This document shows, piece by piece, positions 6,391 to 14,845 of a stretch of DNA of 21,524 nucleotides (its first letter is position 1; each line of letters begins with the position of its first letter). Under the pieces are notes generated by a model, which saw nothing but the letters and a program-made list of their open reading frames with translations, made no database searches and was not told the DNA's origin. Made by a program: the position numbers and the translations under genes. The DNA lies in the NCBI GenBank assembly GCA_023409975.1, contig JAEYQO010000098.1, positions 1-21,524 on the forward strand, written 5' to 3'. The DNA comes from Bacteroidota bacterium. GTDB taxonomy: Bacteria > Bacteroidota > Bacteroidia > Chitinophagales > Chitinophagaceae.

Positions 6391-8948
6391 TGTTCAGAAA
6401 GGCAGCCATCTGTCTCATCATCCTGATGTGTACGGCACTGGACCTTCCGGCCCAGACTGATCAACTACTTTTGCGCCCCTATACACCTGTCCAGAAGGAA
6501 GGAACTGTCGGCTACTTTCTGGAAGATATTTCAAAGCAGGCGGGAGTTGAACTTTCCTATAGCAGTGCTGTAGTTGACCTGAAACGGTCGATCCGTTTAA
6601 GAATTCGCACTTATACTGTGGAACAGGTCCTCGGGCTGCTGCTACAGCACCAGCAAGTTGAAATCCTCGTGAATGGCGGGCAAATCCTGCTAGTTGCCAA
6701 AACCGGGCCGGAGCCGGCAAAAGACTATACGATCTATGGTTATATCCGCGATGCGGACACCAAAGAGATCCTGATCGGAGCCATCATCTATGCACCGGGA
6801 ACCGGACTGGTCACCGCTACCAACGAATATGGCTACTACAGTCTTACCTTGCCGGTTGAAGCTCAGCGGATCGTCGTTAGTTATGTTGGCTATACCTCCG
6901 ATACCATTCCGACAGCCGCTGCCAGCACGCGGAAGGATGTTGCACTCAACACTGCGGGATCTCTTGAAGAGGTGGTGGTTTCTGATCAGGAAGGCCGGTA
7001 TGGACAGGGGGGCTACTACAGACTTGTTCCGGGTGATATAGAGAAACAGCAGGCACTGCTGGGAGAGCAGGATGTGCTGCGCAGCCTCCAATACATTCCC
7101 GGAGTTCAGTCTACACTCGATGGCGGGACCGGTGTAATGGTCCGCGGGGGCGATCCGGGTCAGAACCTGAACCTCCTGGATGGCAGTCCGCTCTATTTCG
7201 TTGATCATTTTTTTGGTGTCACCTCTGTTTATAACACGGACGCCATCAAATCGGTAGACTTTCATAAAGGTGCTTTCCCCTCCCGCTATGGAGGCCGGTT
7301 ATCTTCTGTGATCGATGTTCATACCCGGGATGGCGATATGGAGCGTTATGGGGGACAGTTCACGATGGGTCTGGTCAAAAGCAGCCTGACCCTGGAGGGA
7401 CCACTGATCAAAAATAAAGCCTCGGTGATGCTTTCGGGAAGGCGCACCTGGATAGACGGTCTCTGGAGGCCTTTTGACAATGCCGTGGGTGTTGACTTCT
7501 ATGATGTGAACCTGAAGGCCAATTATATCCTGAATCGTAATAACCGTTTTTTTCTCAGCCTGTATAGCGGAAGAGACCAGATAAGGCTTCAGCTCGATGA
7601 GACAGATTTCCGGGTACGCTGGCGCAATTTCCTGGGCTCTCTGAGGTGGAACACCATCCTGAGTTCAAAAGCATTCCTCCACACAAATCTCAGTTTCAGC
7701 GACTACCGTTTTCGACTGAACGACAGACGGATCGATTTCGGGTTTGACACCAGTTTCTCCTACATCGACTATAACGGCAGTTCCGGTATCAGGGATGCTA
7801 CCCTGCGCTCACAATTACAATGGTACCCGGGCGGCCGGCATAAGCTTCAGGCGGGCCTGATCTTCGCATTGATGGAGTTCGTACCCACAGCAATAGACTA
7901 TGGCTTTCTACAATCGCCGCAGGGTATCAATACGGATCAGCATAAGGAGCACGCGAAGGAAATCAGCGTGTATGCAGAGGATGAGATCAGGCTTCACGAT
8001 CGCTGGAAATTAAGGGCGGGATTCCATGTTTCTAACTGGTTCAGCGACCAGTTTCAATACACCAGCTTTCAGCCCCGGCTGTACACTTCCTGGCGCGCGG
8101 CACCGGAACAGTACCTCCATTTTTCACTGACAAGGATGTCTCAGTTCCTGCATCTCGTAAGCACCAATACCGTGGGTCTCCCGACCGATTTCTGGGTGCC
8201 GGGTACCGCCAGGCTGAAACCTGAAAACGCCTGGCTCACCAGCATCGGACTATCCGGAATTTTCAAAGGGATCAATTACCAGGCAGAGGGGTATTTTAAG
8301 ATGATCGACGGTGCCACACAATATACCAGCGGAGGTGACATTTTTGAAAACAGCGAACAATGGCAGTATAAGTTGTCGCAGGGTAAGGGATGGTCGTATG
8401 GTGCAGAGCTCGGATTAAATAAGGCATGGGGACCGTTTGAAGCAAGTCTTGCCTATACACTGGCCTGGAACTGGAGGCAATTCGACGATCTGAACGGTGG
8501 CGAGCGTTTCCCTCACCGGTACGACCGGCGTCATAACCTGAAGATTGGATTGATCTACCAACCCGTCAGGAATTTTGACCTTGCTGCCAGCTGGCTTTGG
8601 ATGTCCGGAGAGGCCATCACACTCCCGGATCAGGTTTATCCCGATCTTGACAACAACCTCGGAATTGGAAACAGTTCCGGCTTACCGGGAGCCACCTATA
8701 CTTATCATTATGCAGACTGGAACGGTTACCGGCTGCCGCCGGTCCACAGGCTGGACCTGGGAGCCAATTTCAGAAAGTACGGGCGGGGGAAATATGTTCG
8801 CACCTGGTCGATTGGTGTGTTCAATGCCTATGCAAGAAATAATATTCTCTTTGTTGACCTGCAACCGAACGAAGAAGGGAATCTGGAACTTTCCGCATTG
8901 AGCTTTCTGCGTTTCGTTCCCTATGTGACTTACAAAATGGAGTTTTAG
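6390..8948 (+). CDS. TonB-dependent outer-membrane receptor with STN signalling domain
   Basis: This is an outer-membrane active transporter and signal transducer of 852 residues. In order: a signal peptide (1 to about 22, ending LPAQ); an STN domain at about 33-103 (GYFLEDISKQAGVELSYSS) that can dock with FecR; a carboxypeptidase-regulatory-like beta domain at about 113-190 (DYTIYGYIRDADTKEILIGA); a plug at about 215-315 (DVLRSLQYIPGVQS, MVRGGDPGQNLNLLDGSPLY, FPSRYGGRLSSVIDVHTRDG); and a beta barrel to the C-terminus, which ends in Phe as barrel proteins do. At 852 residues it is shorter than SusC-type receptors (about 1000), and no SusD follows. It overlaps fecR by one base and is followed after one base by the lipoprotein gene. 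The substrate is not evident from sequence. Iron chelates or oligopeptides are candidates by analogy only. Confidence 0.93.
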   Translation: MFRKAAICLIILMCTALDLPAQTDQLLLRPYTPVQKEGTVGYFLEDISKQAGVELSYSSAVVDLKRSIRLRIRTYTVEQVLGLLLQHQQVEILVNGGQILLVAKTGPEPAKDYTIYGYIRDADTKEILIGAIIYAPGTGLVTATNEYGYYSLTLPVEAQRIVVSYVGYTSDTIPTAAASTRKDVALNTAGSLEEVVVSDQEGRYGQGGYYRLVPGDIEKQQALLGEQDVLRSLQYIPGVQSTLDGGTGVMVRGGDPGQNLNLLDGSPLYFVDHFFGVTSVYNTDAIKSVDFHKGAFPSRYGGRLSSVIDVHTRDGDMERYGGQFTMGLVKSSLTLEGPLIKNKASVMLSGRRTWIDGLWRPFDNAVGVDFYDVNLKANYILNRNNRFFLSLYSGRDQIRLQLDETDFRVRWRNFLGSLRWNTILSSKAFLHTNLSFSDYRFRLNDRRIDFGFDTSFSYIDYNGSSGIRDATLRSQLQWYPGGRHKLQAGLIFALMEFVPTAIDYGFLQSPQGINTDQHKEHAKEISVYAEDEIRLHDRWKLRAGFHVSNWFSDQFQYTSFQPRLYTSWRAAPEQYLHFSLTRMSQFLHLVSTNTVGLPTDFWVPGTARLKPENAWLTSIGLSGIFKGINYQAEGYFKMIDGATQYTSGGDIFENSEQWQYKLSQGKGWSYGAELGLNKAWGPFEASLAYTLAWNWRQFDDLNGGERFPHRYDRRHNLKIGLIYQPVRNFDLAASWLWMSGEAITLPDQVYPDLDNNLGIGNSSGLPGATYTYHYADWNGYRLPPVHRLDLGANFRKYGRGKYVRTWSIGVFNAYARNNILFVDLQPNEEGNLELSALSFLRFVPYVTYKMEF

Positions 8949-8949
8949 T

Positions 8950-9981
8950 ATGAAGCGGCTAACAGAGATCCTGGGCATTCTGACATTATGGGCTCTCGCA
9001 TCGTGTGAGCAAAGGCTGCTGCTGGATGAGGTGAGCGGGTCTCAAAAGATCGTTTTGCTGGGAGAGCTTGCTGCTGGTGACACGGTTCTCATCAGGGGCG
9101 GCCAGAGCAGACATCTTTCGCAGGCAGGTCAGTTCACTGATCCCGATCCGATGATGCTCGTTTTGAGGGATCAGGAAACCGGACTAAACATTCCTCTTTC
9201 AACCTATCCCGATTTTAATAGCTCCTTCACCGGTACACACCCCTACTCTGCTACAGAAAAAATCAAAAGTGGCAGCCGGTACCGGATAGAGGCTACTCAT
9301 GCCCAGCTCGGAACAGTAACTGCGACAGTCAATGTGCCGGCACCATTTCAATCCGTGGTCAGCGATACCGGTGTGACAAGCTACGGGGGTGTGGCCGTTT
9401 GGGCGTGTGCCGTCGAGCTAAAGGATGCTGGCGAAATAGACCACTATTATATGGTGGAGGCGGTGAAAGAGGTGTTACACATTACAGGCAGTTTCCAGCA
9501 TAATGGTTTTACCTACTTCCTGGACAGCGACCGATGGTTATACGATAGTTTGAAAGCAAGCGGGGTGCCCGTACCACTGACGCTGGATACCAGTTTCACC
9601 GGCTCGTTGCTGAGAGTCCCTGTTTTTACCGATGATATCGCTACCGAAAACCTTCAGTTCGGGTCTGCAGCACAAGCCCATCATAGAATCTTACTCAGCG
9701 ACAAATCGTTCAATGGGGCTGCACACCGGTTACAACTATTTCTCGATCTTCAGGCAATCCAGGCTGAGGGTTGGAAAGGAAGGGTCGAGCTAAGGGTTCA
9801 GTCAATTGACAAGAGTTATTTCCAGTTTTTGAGAAGCTATGAACAAAGGAGTAGTGGATCAGAATTCCCTGAAAACCATCATGCTGTGAAAATTGAAGGG
9901 AATGTCGAGGGAGGACTTGGGATCATCGGTGGTGTCTACAGGAACCGGTTCATCTACTACTTTGATGACTGGGGGATTTGA
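8950..9981 (+). CDS. DUF4249 surface lipoprotein, partner of the TonB receptor
   Basis: This is a predicted lipoprotein of 343 residues. The N-terminus MKRLTEILGILTLWALASCE has a short basic start, a hydrophobic core and a lipobox LASC with Cys19 as the lipidation site. The mature part is rich in beta-strand patterns and fits DUF4249, a Bacteroidota family that is usually encoded right after STN/CarboxypepD-type TonB receptors. This family pairing, and the one-base gap after the receptor stop (TAGTATG), suggest that it caps or feeds the barrel from the cell surface, much as SusD does for SusC. No biochemical role is established to my knowledge. It is the last gene of the signalling operon. 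I see no LES-type export signal right after Cys19 (EQRLLLDE follows), so surface exposure is not settled. Confidence 0.85.
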   Translation: MKRLTEILGILTLWALASCEQRLLLDEVSGSQKIVLLGELAAGDTVLIRGGQSRHLSQAGQFTDPDPMMLVLRDQETGLNIPLSTYPDFNSSFTGTHPYSATEKIKSGSRYRIEATHAQLGTVTATVNVPAPFQSVVSDTGVTSYGGVAVWACAVELKDAGEIDHYYMVEAVKEVLHITGSFQHNGFTYFLDSDRWLYDSLKASGVPVPLTLDTSFTGSLLRVPVFTDDIATENLQFGSAAQAHHRILLSDKSFNGAAHRLQLFLDLQAIQAEGWKGRVELRVQSIDKSYFQFLRSYEQRSSGSEFPENHHAVKIEGNVEGGLGIIGGVYRNRFIYYFDDWGI

Positions 9982-9986
9982 AAGCT

Positions 9987-10020
9987 GATTGTCACAACTA
10001 ACTAAGCGTTATTGACAATC
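9987..10020. repeat. 8-bp inverted repeat after the signalling operon
   Basis: GATTGTCA at 9987-9994 pairs with TGACAATC at 10013-10020 over an 18-base loop, six bases after the lipoprotein stop. There is no T-run after it. It may be a weak transcript end or a 3' stabilising structure for the operon messenger. Confidence 0.4.
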
Positions 10021-10052
10021 TGCTGATAATGTTTTACTTTGCTTGGAAATTA

Positions 10053-10083
10053 TTTGGATTAGTCCCATACTATATTAATTTTG
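10053..10083 (+). promoter_or_regulatory. Bacteroidota-type promoter of the DUF3276 gene
   Basis: TTTG at 10053-10056 and TAATTTTG at 10076-10083 match the known -33 (TTTG) and -7 (TAnnTTTG) elements of the Bacteroidota primary sigma factor, with a 19-base spacer. The predicted transcript would start near 10090 and leave an AT-rich leader of about 27 bases before the GTG at 10117. This is the best full promoter in the window and also supports the GTG as the true start. Confidence 0.7.
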
Positions 10084-10116
10084 CTTTCTAAATTTCAAAC
10101 TAAACACAACTGAACT

Positions 10117-10491
10117 GTGGCGTACGAGAACAAAAACTTTGGTGACAACAGGAATAATGAAAGTCTTTTCAGCAAACGGATCAAGGCCGGGAAAAGGAGG
10201 ACTTATTTCTTTGATGTACGATCAACCCGTGGCAATGATTATTTCATCACCATCACGGAAAGCAAGAAGCGCTTCGATGATAACGGTTACGACAGGCACA
10301 AGATGTTTCTTTACAAGGAGGATTTCAATAAATTCCTTGTAGCGCTTACGGAGACTGTGAATTATGTAAAAACTGACCTGATGCCTGACTTCGATTTTGA
10401 CGCGTTCAATCATGATCAGGAGAATGAAGAAAGCATGACCAGTACAGTAGCAGAAGCAGAAGGTGAAAACGTGGAAGACTGGAAAATGTAA
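10117..10491 (+). CDS. DUF3276 family (PUR-alpha-like) nucleic-acid-binding protein
   Basis: This small cytoplasmic protein of 124 residues belongs to DUF3276, whose structures show the PUR-alpha fold that binds single-stranded DNA or RNA. The core FFDVRSTRGNDYFITITESK KRF, then MFLYKEDFNKFLVALTETV, is the family signature and occupies about residues 18-95. An acidic tail follows (DQENEESM onwards). The start is a GTG (VAYENKNF). Relatives begin MA(F/Y)EN, so the GTG rather than an internal ATG sets the N-terminus. A full promoter lies upstream, and a strong terminator follows 30 bases after the stop, making this a single-gene unit. High expression is likely from the promoter and terminator quality, but this is inference. 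Its nucleic-acid target is unknown. Confidence 0.9.
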   Translation: MAYENKNFGDNRNNESLFSKRIKAGKRRTYFFDVRSTRGNDYFITITESKKRFDDNGYDRHKMFLYKEDFNKFLVALTETVNYVKTDLMPDFDFDAFNHDQENEESMTSTVAEAEGENVEDWKM

Positions 10492-10513
10492 TTCTGCTTT
10501 AAGTCTAAACTCA

Positions 10514-10545
10514 TAAAAAAAAGTCCCGGAATCCGGGACTTTTTT
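10514..10545. terminator. Bidirectional intrinsic terminator between DUF3276 and DUF3098 genes
   Basis: AGTCCCGG (10522-10529), loop AAT, CCGGGACT (10533-10540) form a perfect 8-bp GC-rich stem flanked by an A-run on the left and a T-run on the right (10540-10545). It serves both the plus-strand gene ending at 10491 and the minus-strand gene ending at 10562. Confidence 0.92.
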
Positions 10546-10561
10546 AATGTCTGTACCCAGG

Positions 10562-10834
10562 CTATTCTGTGTCCTTGTTTGCGGGCTTTTTCATGATAGC
10601 ATATACCTCGATACCGAATCCGATCATCATCAACAGCGGCGCCAGTGTGATTCTGCGGAAGCTATACAGTTCATCGTAATTGAATACATTGGGGTCTTCA
10701 CTCTTTCCACCTGCTACCAGCACCAGACCTAGCAGAATCAATACGACACCGATAATCATCCAGGTATAGTTGCTTTTGTCGAAAAGGAAAACCTGGTTTC
10801 CTCTTGGGGTGTTGGTTTTATTGGTTGTTGCCAT
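10562..10834 (-). CDS. DUF3098 two-helix membrane protein
   Basis: This is an inner-membrane protein of 90 residues with two hydrophobic helices, at about 24-43 (WMIIGVVLILLGLVLVAG) and about 62-81 (TLAPLLMMIGFGIEVYAIM). They are joined by a short polar loop with GGKSEDPNVFN, the conserved mark of DUF3098. The family is found in Bacteroidota and usually lies directly after ftsX, as here: 20 bases separate it from the ftsX stop. It is therefore likely co-transcribed with ftsX and may act with the FtsEX complex or the cell envelope, but no function is established. A basic/acidic tail (MKKPANKDTE) closes the protein. The shared terminator at 10514-10545 lies 16 bases after its stop. Confidence 0.88.
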   Translation of the reverse strand: MATTNKTNTPRGNQVFLFDKSNYTWMIIGVVLILLGLVLVAGGKSEDPNVFNYDELYSFRRITLAPLLMMIGFGIEVYAIMKKPANKDTE

Positions 10835-10854
10835 AGAATATCAATATTAATAGT

Positions 10855-11712
10855 TTAGTATAGATCGTCAACGTGCATTTTGAGATACTTGATCACGGAC
10901 CGGTGGGTACTCACCAGGGAAATCAGGATTCCCATGATGACCATACCGGACATCAGGATGACCAGCAGCGCCGGCTCATGAAGCGCCTTTAGCGAAGGTA
11001 GCTGGTTCTCTGCAAATGAGATGACCAGCCAGAGCCCTATGACTGCAATAACCCCGCTGATCAGGCCATTGATAACGGCTCGCTGATCGAAGGGCCTGGT
11101 TATGAAATTCCTGGTTGCTCCTACCATCTGCATGGTCTTAATAAGAAAGCGGTTGCTGAACATCGCAAGCCTTACTGTGTTATCTATTAAGACGACTACA
11201 ACGAGAAAAAGGATCAGTGAAACGGCTGCCAGAATTATGCTAATTTTTCTAAAATTAGCATTCATCTTGTCGATGACTGTGTTAGGGTAGCTCACTTCCC
11301 TCACAATATTACTTTGCATCAGGAAGGTCTCAATGCGTTTGAGACTATCGGTATTCACATACTCTGAGTACAGCTTGAAGTTGATCGAAGAGTATAATGG
11401 ATTGAACTCCAGCAGAGAGGTAAACTCCTCGCCCCATTCGGCCTCGAACTCCTGCGCTGCTTCTTCCTTTGTAGTGATCGAGGATTGCCGGACGAAGGGC
11501 TGCCGATCGAGGACTTCCTTAAGTTCGGTTGCCTTCTCCATTTGTGTATTGTCATGAAGAACAACCTGAATTTCAATATCTTCCTTGAAAACACGTGTGA
11601 GGCCCCGGCCATTGATCACGAGCCAGCCAAGTAATCCGAGCAGGAAGAGCACTAAGGAAACACCAAGAATCGCATAGAAATAAGAAGGTTTCGATTTCTG
11701 TCCTGTGGCCAT
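10855..11712 (-). CDS. ftsX: Cell division protein FtsX, ABC-type permease subunit
   Basis: This is the membrane subunit (285 residues) of the FtsEX complex, which activates septal peptidoglycan hydrolases at the divisome. A first membrane helix at about 11-33 (FYAILGVSLVLFLLGLLGW) is followed by the extracytoplasmic domain (about 40-160, beginning EDIEIQVVLHDNTQ). Three more helices form the FtsX domain (about 163-183, 214-232 and 246-266). The last contains the family-typical segment before STHRSVIKYLKMHVDDLY. Length is close to other Bacteroidota FtsX proteins. The ATPase partner ftsE is not in the window, a common situation in this phylum. TACTTTTG (minus strand, 11717-11724) lies just before the ATG. 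The gene follows dxs by 70 bases in the same direction, so read-through from dxs is also possible. Confidence 0.9.
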   Translation of the reverse strand: MATGQKSKPSYFYAILGVSLVLFLLGLLGWLVINGRGLTRVFKEDIEIQVVLHDNTQMEKATELKEVLDRQPFVRQSSITTKEEAAQEFEAEWGEEFTSLLEFNPLYSSINFKLYSEYVNTDSLKRIETFLMQSNIVREVSYPNTVIDKMNANFRKISIILAAVSLILFLVVVVLIDNTVRLAMFSNRFLIKTMQMVGATRNFITRPFDQRAVINGLISGVIAVIGLWLVISFAENQLPSLKALHEPALLVILMSGMVIMGILISLVSTHRSVIKYLKMHVDDLY

Positions 11713-11716
11713 GAAT

Positions 11717-11724
11717 CAAAAGTA
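11717..11724 (-). promoter_or_regulatory. -7 promoter box TACTTTTG before ftsX
   Basis: On the minus strand the box matches TAnnTTTG exactly and ends four bases before the ATG. No clear -33 TTTG lies at the usual distance. If used, the transcript would be leaderless or nearly so. Confidence 0.4.
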
Positions 11725-11782
11725 AGATATTTGGTTGATGCTTCGCAGTGGTGAGTAGACAGTTATCAGTCAGTAGTCAGCA

Positions 11783-13723
11783 CTACACGAGGCTGTAAGT
11801 GTCGGAGACTTTTACATTCACTGAAGACATTTCGCGAACAGCTTCGGTGATAGCCTGAGCATCATAGCCACATTCCCTGTGCAACTCCTCGGGTTTGCCG
11901 TGCTCAACGATCCTGTCGGGGATACCAAGGATCTTCACCTGTACCTGATAACCGTTGGCATTGAGGAATTCCAGAACGGCAGAGCCGAAGCCTCCTACAA
12001 CCGTACCGTCTTCTACCGTTACGATCTTGCTGAAGCGGGAAGCGATATCATGCAGCATGGCTTCGTCCAGAGGCTTTGCGAACCGGAGGTCATAGTGGGC
12101 GGGGTTCAGACCTTCTGTAACAAGGTCTCTGCATGCCTGTACAGCAAAATTACCCGGGTGGCCGAGGGTCAGGATCGCCACATCTTCACCTTCCCGGATC
12201 AGCCTACCTGTACCGATGGCTATCTTCTCCATTGGCGTACGCCATTCCGGCATTACACCTTGTCCGCGCGGGTAGCGGATAACGAAAGGCAGCTCCGTCT
12301 CATCGTGCTGCGCGGTGTACATCAGGTTCCTGAGCTCCGCTTCATTCATCGGGGCGCTGACGATCATGTTGGGAATGCAGCGCATATAAGCGATGTCGTA
12401 GCAACCGTGGTGCGTAGGACCGTCATCCCCTACAAGACCTGCCCTGTCGAGACAGAATACCACCGGCAGCTTTTGAATAGCCACATCGTGTATGACCATA
12501 TCATAGGCCCGCTGCATGAAGGAACTGTAGATATTACAGAACACACGCATACCCTGAGTTGCCAGGCCGGCACTAACTGTTACCGCATGCTGTTCAGCAA
12601 TTCCTACATCCAATGCACGGTCCGGCATGGCCTCCATCATATATTTCAGGGAGCAGCCGGAAGGCATCGCTGGTGTGATGCCCATGATCTTAGGGTTTTG
12701 CTCTGCCAGTTCGATGATGGTATGACCGAAAACATCCTGGTATTTCGGAGGTTCCGGAACAGTGACCAGTCTCTTATTGATCTTTCCTGTGATCTTGTCG
12801 AAGGTACCGGGTGCATGCCAGAGTGTCTGATCCTTTTCTGCAAGATCATAGCCCTTGCCCTTCACCGTTTTTATGTGAAGCAGTTTGGGCCCGGGAATAT
12901 CCTTCAGGTCTTCGAGAATTTCAGAGAGCTTCAGAATATTATGACCGTCAATGGGCCCGAAGTATCTCAGCCCCAGCGCTTCGAAAAGATTGCTCGAGCT
13001 GGAGATCATCCCTTTGATACTGGCCTCTAACTTGGAAGCCATGTCCCTCTGAAAATCGGGATAAGGCAGCTTGCCTAGAAACTTCCAGACATCGTCGCGC
13101 AACCTGTTCCAGGAATGGGAGGTCGTAATGTCTGTCAGGTATTCTTTGAGCGCACCGACATTCGGGTCGATGCTCATATTATTATCGTTGAGGATTACCA
13201 GCAGGTTGGCATTGCTCACACCTGCGTGATTCAGCGCTTCGAAGGGAAGGCCGGCTGTCATGGCACCATCGCCAATGATGGCTACATGCTGGCGGTGTTC
13301 TTCACCCTTGAGCCTGGAGGCGATGGCCATACCCAGCGCGGCAGAGATGGATGTAGAGGAATGGCCGACACCAAAGGCATCGTACTCACTTTCTGAACGT
13401 TTAGGGAAACCACTTAGACCGCCGTACTTTCTGTTTGTATGAAAGATCTTCCTTCTGCCCGTGAGGATCTTATGCCCATAGGCCTGATGACCTACGTCCC
13501 AGACCAGTTGATCGTCGGGTGTGTTAAACACATAGTGCAGCGCCACGGTGAGCTCAACCACACCAAGGCTGGCACCAAAGTGACCGCCGTGAACACTCAC
13601 GCAATCTATGATGAACTGTCTCAGCTCGTGACAAACCTGTTGCAGTTGTGCCTTATCGAGCTTCCTGAGATCGTCGGGGGTATTGATTTGACTTAGTAAT
13701 GGTCCGGCGGCGATTTCTCCCAT
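11783..13723 (-). CDS. dxs: 1-deoxy-D-xylulose-5-phosphate synthase
   Basis: Dxs condenses pyruvate and glyceraldehyde 3-phosphate to DXP with thiamine diphosphate, the first step of the MEP isoprenoid pathway and a branch to thiamine and pyridoxal. At 646 residues it has the usual length (620-650). The ThDP/Mg site is present: GDGAMTAG at 151-158, then NDNNMSI at 179-185. His48 (VHGGHFG) and Glu377 (GIAEQHA) stand at the conserved catalytic places. The pyrimidine-domain signature DRAGLVGDDGPTHHG is at 426-440, and the transketolase C-terminal domain closes the protein. The start is the ATG at 13723, and TATTTTTG on the minus strand (13744-13751) is a good -7 box 20 bases upstream. Long open frames on the opposite strand inside this gene are shadows. 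Confidence 0.97.
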   Translation of the reverse strand: MGEIAAGPLLSQINTPDDLRKLDKAQLQQVCHELRQFIIDCVSVHGGHFGASLGVVELTVALHYVFNTPDDQLVWDVGHQAYGHKILTGRRKIFHTNRKYGGLSGFPKRSESEYDAFGVGHSSTSISAALGMAIASRLKGEEHRQHVAIIGDGAMTAGLPFEALNHAGVSNANLLVILNDNNMSIDPNVGALKEYLTDITTSHSWNRLRDDVWKFLGKLPYPDFQRDMASKLEASIKGMISSSSNLFEALGLRYFGPIDGHNILKLSEILEDLKDIPGPKLLHIKTVKGKGYDLAEKDQTLWHAPGTFDKITGKINKRLVTVPEPPKYQDVFGHTIIELAEQNPKIMGITPAMPSGCSLKYMMEAMPDRALDVGIAEQHAVTVSAGLATQGMRVFCNIYSSFMQRAYDMVIHDVAIQKLPVVFCLDRAGLVGDDGPTHHGCYDIAYMRCIPNMIVSAPMNEAELRNLMYTAQHDETELPFVIRYPRGQGVMPEWRTPMEKIAIGTGRLIREGEDVAILTLGHPGNFAVQACRDLVTEGLNPAHYDLRFAKPLDEAMLHDIASRFSKIVTVEDGTVVGGFGSAVLEFLNANGYQVQVKILGIPDRIVEHGKPEELHRECGYDAQAITEAVREMSSVNVKVSDTYSLV

Positions 13724-13743
13724 TCTTAGCTGAAAATATCGTT

Positions 13744-13751
13744 CAAAAATA
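13744..13751 (-). promoter_or_regulatory. -7 promoter box TATTTTTG before dxs
   Basis: This is an exact match to TAnnTTTG on the minus strand, 20 bases from the dxs ATG, in an AT-rich divergent intergenic region shared with the CPBP gene. I see no convincing -33 element. Confidence 0.5.
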
Positions 13752-13877
13752 AGTAAAAAACCTGATGGCTATTCTTGATTATCTGAACCTGATCTGTTAA
13801 TAAATCTGCGCCAGCAGCTATTCAGCGTGATTTTAAGTTACTTAAGCCTTTACTTTGCCGGGAAATGAGGACGATCC

Positions 13878-14825
13878 ATGTTCAACAGATACTGGCGTGA
13901 CTATCCCTGGTTCCTGCAGCTTGTGCAGTTCATTATCCTGACGTTTGTCATGTTCTCCTTTTTTGTACTGGGTCTCGGAACTGTTGTCGTTCCGATGCTT
14001 ACGGGTTACAGGTTGGAGCAGGTGGCCACGATCAGTTCTGAAAGTCCGTTCCTGCTGCGTCAGGCCGCCCTTCTCTGGCAGTTCCTGTACAGTCTGGGCA
14101 CATTTCTGATTCCCCCGCTCCTCTTTGCCTATGTTACCCATCCCAGGCCATCCACCTATCTCGGGTTCAGAAAACCGGGGAAGTCTGTACACTGGATCAT
14201 TGTTCCGTTGCTCATGCTGGGGCTCATGCTGGTCATGCTACAGATGAGCCACTGGATCGAGCTGCTACCCTTCTGGTCCGAGGCCACCCGTGCCGAGGCA
14301 GACCGCATGGAAAAAACCACCATGGCACTGACGGAGATGCCATCTGCCCTGGAATACCTGAAAATCCTGTCGCTGATGGCTTTGCTGCCTGCGCTGGGTG
14401 AAGAGTTGTTCTTCCGTGGTGTACTCCTGCGCTTCGCAGCCAGGAAAAGCACGACCATGGTACTACCGATCCTGTTGTCCGCACTGATGTTCGCATTTGT
14501 CCACCTCAACACTTTCGGACTGATTCCCATATTCCTTGCCGGAGTGGTACTGGCGCTGATCTATTACTGGACAGGTTCTATCTGGTTAAGTATCCTTGCT
14601 CATTTCCTGAACAATGGGTTACAGATCACCCTGATGTACCTGAGCGAACATGTACCCTCATTTGCCTCCCTGAAAGATGCTAACGAAATTCCTATGCCCC
14701 TTTTCGCAGCCGGCCTCGTTTTGGCCGCTTTCACCCTCTGGTGGCTGTGGCGGGAACGTACGCCCATGCCCAATAGCTGGAGCGAGGATTTCACCCCTGA
14801 GGAATTAGTGGAGGAAGGACGCTAA
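13878..14825 (+). CDS. CPBP family intramembrane metalloprotease (Abi/Rce1-like)
   Basis: This is a polytopic inner-membrane protein of 315 residues with a CPBP (PF02517) domain in its C-terminal two thirds. The three metal-site motifs are in place: GEELFFR with Glu175, Glu176 and Arg180; FVHLNTFG with His209; and AHFLNNG with His242 and Asn246. Relatives include eukaryotic Rce1 CAAX protease and bacterial proteins linked to bacteriocin immunity. The substrate of this one is unknown. Hydrophobic helices lie at about 12-40, 65-88, 105-124, 160-172, 195-211, 215-231 and 274-292. The ATG at 13865 runs into a stop after a few codons, which favours 13878. TTACTTTG at 13850-13857 is a near -7 box. 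cdsA begins 20 bases after the stop, so the two may be co-transcribed. Confidence 0.9.
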   Translation: MFNRYWRDYPWFLQLVQFIILTFVMFSFFVLGLGTVVVPMLTGYRLEQVATISSESPFLLRQAALLWQFLYSLGTFLIPPLLFAYVTHPRPSTYLGFRKPGKSVHWIIVPLLMLGLMLVMLQMSHWIELLPFWSEATRAEADRMEKTTMALTEMPSALEYLKILSLMALLPALGEELFFRGVLLRFAARKSTTMVLPILLSALMFAFVHLNTFGLIPIFLAGVVLALIYYWTGSIWLSILAHFLNNGLQITLMYLSEHVPSFASLKDANEIPMPLFAAGLVLAAFTLWWLWRERTPMPNSWSEDFTPEELVEEGR

Positions 14826-14830
14826 TTTTG
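14823..14830 (+). promoter_or_regulatory. -7 promoter box TAATTTTG before cdsA
   Basis: This is an exact match to TAnnTTTG that overlaps the stop codon of the CPBP gene, 15 bases before the cdsA ATG. No TTTG is found at the right distance upstream. It may give cdsA a second promoter inside the operon. Confidence 0.35.
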
Positions 14831-14845
14831 TAGTAAGTCGAAACA

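Noticed and set aside
6390..9981. Reading the receptor and lipoprotein as a SusC/SusD polysaccharide locus
   Set aside because: The receptor is too short for SusC, the lipoprotein fits DUF4249 and not SusD, and no glycoside hydrolase or lyase gene is nearby.
11751..11782. CAGT/GTCAG microrepeat between dxs and ftsX
   Set aside because: The units are 4-6 bases and irregular. It looks like intergenic low-complexity sequence and carries no clear signal.
11879..13030. A 383-codon open frame on the plus strand inside dxs
   Set aside because: It lies fully antisense to an unmistakable dxs gene, has no family resemblance and an unnatural composition rich in His, Cys and Arg. It is a codon-usage shadow.
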